A stretch of 64,000 nt of DNA, from positions 22,995 through 86,994 of the forward strand of contig NZ_CADEPK010000021.1 in assembly GCF_902829255.1 (NCBI RefSeq), given 5' to 3'. Positions 61,755-64,000 of the stretch are shown piece by piece. A model generated the notes under the pieces. That model was not told the DNA's origin. It ran no database searches and saw nothing but the letters and a program-made list of their open reading frames with translations. Source of the stretch: Metabacillus niabensis. GTDB lineage: Bacteria; Bacillota; Bacilli; Bacillales; Bacillaceae. The position numbers and the translations under genes are program-made. Each line of letters begins with the position of its first letter. Position 1 is the stretch's first letter.

Positions 61755-63923
61755 TTAAGGTGTTGGTTGTTGTTTCGTTCCTTGGGTAAATAAAAAGTTT
61801 ATTTTTCCATCTTTTAACTCCAGCTTTGCATCAAAAGTTTTTTCACCTTTTTTAAATCCTTTGATCAAATTAGTCGTTCCCTCTGATAAAAGCTTCTGTA
61901 CATTCGTTTTTGTTATATTTTTCCCAAGAATTTTCTTTGAAATCGTGAACTTGCAGTTATTTACTTTATAATTTGTACAGCCATAAAACTCGCCTTTATC
62001 GACAACATCTCCGTTACACAGTTTACATTTCCCTACTTTTTTTCCAATGGTGAACTTAGAATTTGAGCGCTGAATCGATTCTACTTTTAATCCATCGAAG
62101 TTCCAGTTCGGTGCAAATTGAATTGCGTCAGCGACAATTTTCGCAGAGAGCTTTTTAGTTTGCTCCATAAATAATGCTGCAGATGCTTGTCCCTCTCCAA
62201 TTTCTGAAAGACGCTGCTCCCATTTAGCCGTCATCTCTGGAGAGGCTAAAATATGATTACCGATCGCTTCGATTAAAACCTTGCCCTTATCTGTTGCATA
62301 TACTTGGTTTTTTTTCACTTCAATATATTTCCGATCCTTTAGCATCGTAATAATCCCTGCTCTTGTCGCTTCTGTTCCTAAGCCTTCCACTTTATTTAAA
62401 ACCTTTTCTAATTCATCGTTGTCTAAATATTTTCCTGCTGTTTTCATTAATGTGATTAATTGACCTTCTGTATATCGTTTTGGCGGTTGAGTTTTCCCCT
62501 CTTTTGTTTCTACTTTATGGACATGTCCTGTCTCTCCCTTTTGAACTTGTGGGAGCAATTCATCCTTTTCTTTATCATTTTGAAAAATCACTTTCCGCCA
62601 ACCTTCTTGAATTTGCTGTTTTCCTTTAGTAATAAATTCAGCTCGACCATCTACAAGTGTAGTCAATGTTGAATAGTCATATATTGCTTTATCGTAATGG
62701 GCAGCAATTAACCTTCTCACAATTAAATCATACATTTTTTGTTCATCAGCATTTAATCTGCTAGGATCTGTTACTTGTTCAGTTGGAATAATCGCATAGT
62801 GATCTGTTACCTTTTTTTCATTAACATAACGAGAATTATTAAGTATTGATGTCTTTGGTAAAGGAAATAAATCTTTATATTCTTCAAACCTGCTTAATTT
62901 CTCTAATATAGCAGGAAAAAGTTCCGCTTCACCCTTTGTGACATATGTTGAATCAGACCTTGGGTAGGACACAATCCCTTTTTGATATAGTGATTGAACA
63001 ACATCTAATGTTTTTTTCGGTGAAAATTTATACGTTTTATTTGCTGTCGCTTGGAGAGCTGATAAATTAAAAAGCAGCGGTGGTTGGTATTCCTTCCTTT
63101 CCTTTACAATATCTTTAATCTCTGCTCGTTTTTCTTTACAAAACTCAGCGATTTTTAGTGCCATCTGTTCATCTGTTACTCTCGTTTGCTGGTCCTTTTG
63201 CCACGTTCCCTTATATTTTTTCTTATTAATTTGAAAGGTAGCAATAATTTCCCAGAATGGTTCTGACTTAAAATTTTCTATTTCCTTTTCTCTTTTTACA
63301 ATTAATGCAAGTGTTGGTGTTTGAACTCGTCCAGCAGAGAAAACATCATTCATTCCCTTTTCCTTAAGTAAAAGTGTATAAACCCTTGATGCATTCATTC
63401 CTACTAACCAATCTGCACATGCTCGTGAATATGCTTCAAAATAAAGATTTTTCGTATCCTCATCATTTAATAATCGACGAAATCCTTCATTAATTGATGC
63501 TTGTGTTAAAGAAGATATCCATAATCTTTTCAATGGCTTTTTCACACCAGAAAGTTGAATAATATTCCGAATGATCAGCTCACCTTCTCGCCCAGCATCA
63601 CCTGCATGAATAATTTCGGTTACATTCGGATCCAATAATAGTTTCTTAATAATTTGAAATTGCTTTGCCTTTGATTTAGATACTTCGTATTTAAACTTAT
63701 CTGGAATGAGTGGCAACATCGATATAGACCACTTTTTCCATTCCTGTTGATAAGACTCTGGTGCACATAGTTGTGTTAAATGGCCAATTGCCCAAGTACA
63801 ATATGCCCCTTTTGGAAAAAGCTCATTTGGCTTAACCTCAATATAGCCATCTCTTTTTACTCTTTGAAAACCTGAACATAGCGTTTGCGCTTGATCTGGT
63901 TTTTCTGCAATTATTAATTTCAT
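61755..63923 (-). CDS. topB: DNA topoisomerase III (type IA)
   Basis: 722 residues. It has an N-terminal TOPRIM domain (KLIIAEKPDQAQ, IIHAGDAGREGELIIR) and the catalytic tyrosine in GIVSYPRSDSTYV. The type IA signatures VFSAGRVQTPTLALIV and EGLGTEATRAGIITML are present, and a C-terminal zinc-type domain has CKLCNGDV and GCTNYKVNNC. It unlinks single-stranded DNA during replication and recombination. The start is ATG at 63923 behind AGGTGAT; the frame to 63935 has no better start. The gene is monocistronic. Confidence 0.97.
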   Translation of the reverse strand: MKLIIAEKPDQAQTLCSGFQRVKRDGYIEVKPNELFPKGAYCTWAIGHLTQLCAPESYQQEWKKWSISMLPLIPDKFKYEVSKSKAKQFQIIKKLLLDPNVTEIIHAGDAGREGELIIRNIIQLSGVKKPLKRLWISSLTQASINEGFRRLLNDEDTKNLYFEAYSRACADWLVGMNASRVYTLLLKEKGMNDVFSAGRVQTPTLALIVKREKEIENFKSEPFWEIIATFQINKKKYKGTWQKDQQTRVTDEQMALKIAEFCKEKRAEIKDIVKERKEYQPPLLFNLSALQATANKTYKFSPKKTLDVVQSLYQKGIVSYPRSDSTYVTKGEAELFPAILEKLSRFEEYKDLFPLPKTSILNNSRYVNEKKVTDHYAIIPTEQVTDPSRLNADEQKMYDLIVRRLIAAHYDKAIYDYSTLTTLVDGRAEFITKGKQQIQEGWRKVIFQNDKEKDELLPQVQKGETGHVHKVETKEGKTQPPKRYTEGQLITLMKTAGKYLDNDELEKVLNKVEGLGTEATRAGIITMLKDRKYIEVKKNQVYATDKGKVLIEAIGNHILASPEMTAKWEQRLSEIGEGQASAALFMEQTKKLSAKIVADAIQFAPNWNFDGLKVESIQRSNSKFTIGKKVGKCKLCNGDVVDKGEFYGCTNYKVNNCKFTISKKILGKNITKTNVQKLLSEGTTNLIKGFKKGEKTFDAKLELKDGKINFLFTQGTKQQPTP

Positions 63924-64000
63924 TCGAAAAATCACCTAACTATTTCTAGGAAACTAGAAATCTTTTATATCACTGATTAAGTTTACTGTATTTTTCATTG

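Overview
The window comes from a low-GC, endospore-forming Firmicute, most likely a member of the Bacillaceae. The evidence is gene content and order that match the Bacillus subtilis chromosome in blocks: queG-yhbB-trmL-prkA-yhbH, trpEDCFBA-hisC-tyrA-aroA-ypiA-ypiB-ypiF-qcrABC-ypjABCD-dapB-mgsA, and miaB-ricA. Strong Shine-Dalgarno sites, frequent GTG/TTG starts and many stem-loop-plus-T terminators agree with this. The blocks are joined in an order not found in B. subtilis, so there are clear synteny junctions at about 35.4-35.5 kb and 56.9-57.2 kb. Gene identities rest on recognising motifs and family sequences by eye; no database search was run.

Layout: 0-6 kb holds the end of a sugar ABC transporter locus (permease, lipoprotein binding protein) with a YesM/YesN-type two-component system. 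6-15 kb holds manA, a tRNA-Gly, queG, yhbB, trmL, a previously unlisted 30-residue membrane protein on the minus strand, and the sporulation-linked pair prkA/yhbH. 15.5-28.9 kb is the main accessory locus: a Pel-type exopolysaccharide operon whose first gene fuses a PelX-like nucleotide-sugar epimerase to a PelD-like c-di-GMP receptor. It is followed by pelE, a PelA-like deacetylase, pelF, pelG, a CotH-type kinase, a VTC-domain protein and a DUF4956 membrane protein. Facing it on the minus strand is a two-gene unit: an orphan response regulator with a SARP/BTAD output and a GH114-like polygalactosaminidase. The cluster lies between two copies, in opposite orientation, of a GC-rich Bacillaceae intergenic repeat. 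29-35.4 kb holds a CNNM/CorC-like protein, an aldo-keto reductase, a ribbon-helix-helix protein and Fur-box-preceded yclNOP-like siderophore uptake genes that lack the binding protein.

35.5-45.9 kb is the tryptophan/aromatic operon. Its trpE has lost the 5' end, leader and promoter at the junction; trpDCFBA, hisC, tyrA and aroA are intact and tightly packed. A degenerate amidohydrolase-like gene follows. 46-56.9 kb carries ypiA/ypiB/ypiF, the qcrABC menaquinol:cytochrome c reductase operon, ypjA/ypjB, a group IIC intron with its reverse transcriptase inserted directly behind the ypjB terminator, then ypjC, ypjD, dapB and mgsA. 57.2-64 kb is all on the minus strand: topB, an adenine methyltransferase/restriction endonuclease pair, miaB and ricA.

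Working together, the pel genes would make, N-deacetylate, polymerise and export a GalNAc-rich polysaccharide under c-di-GMP control, while the opposite-strand regulator/hydrolase unit could trim or release it. This combination (PelX-PelD fusion, separate GH114 hydrolase with its own regulator, CotH/VTC/DUF4956 tail) is the best candidate for a poorly described system in the window.
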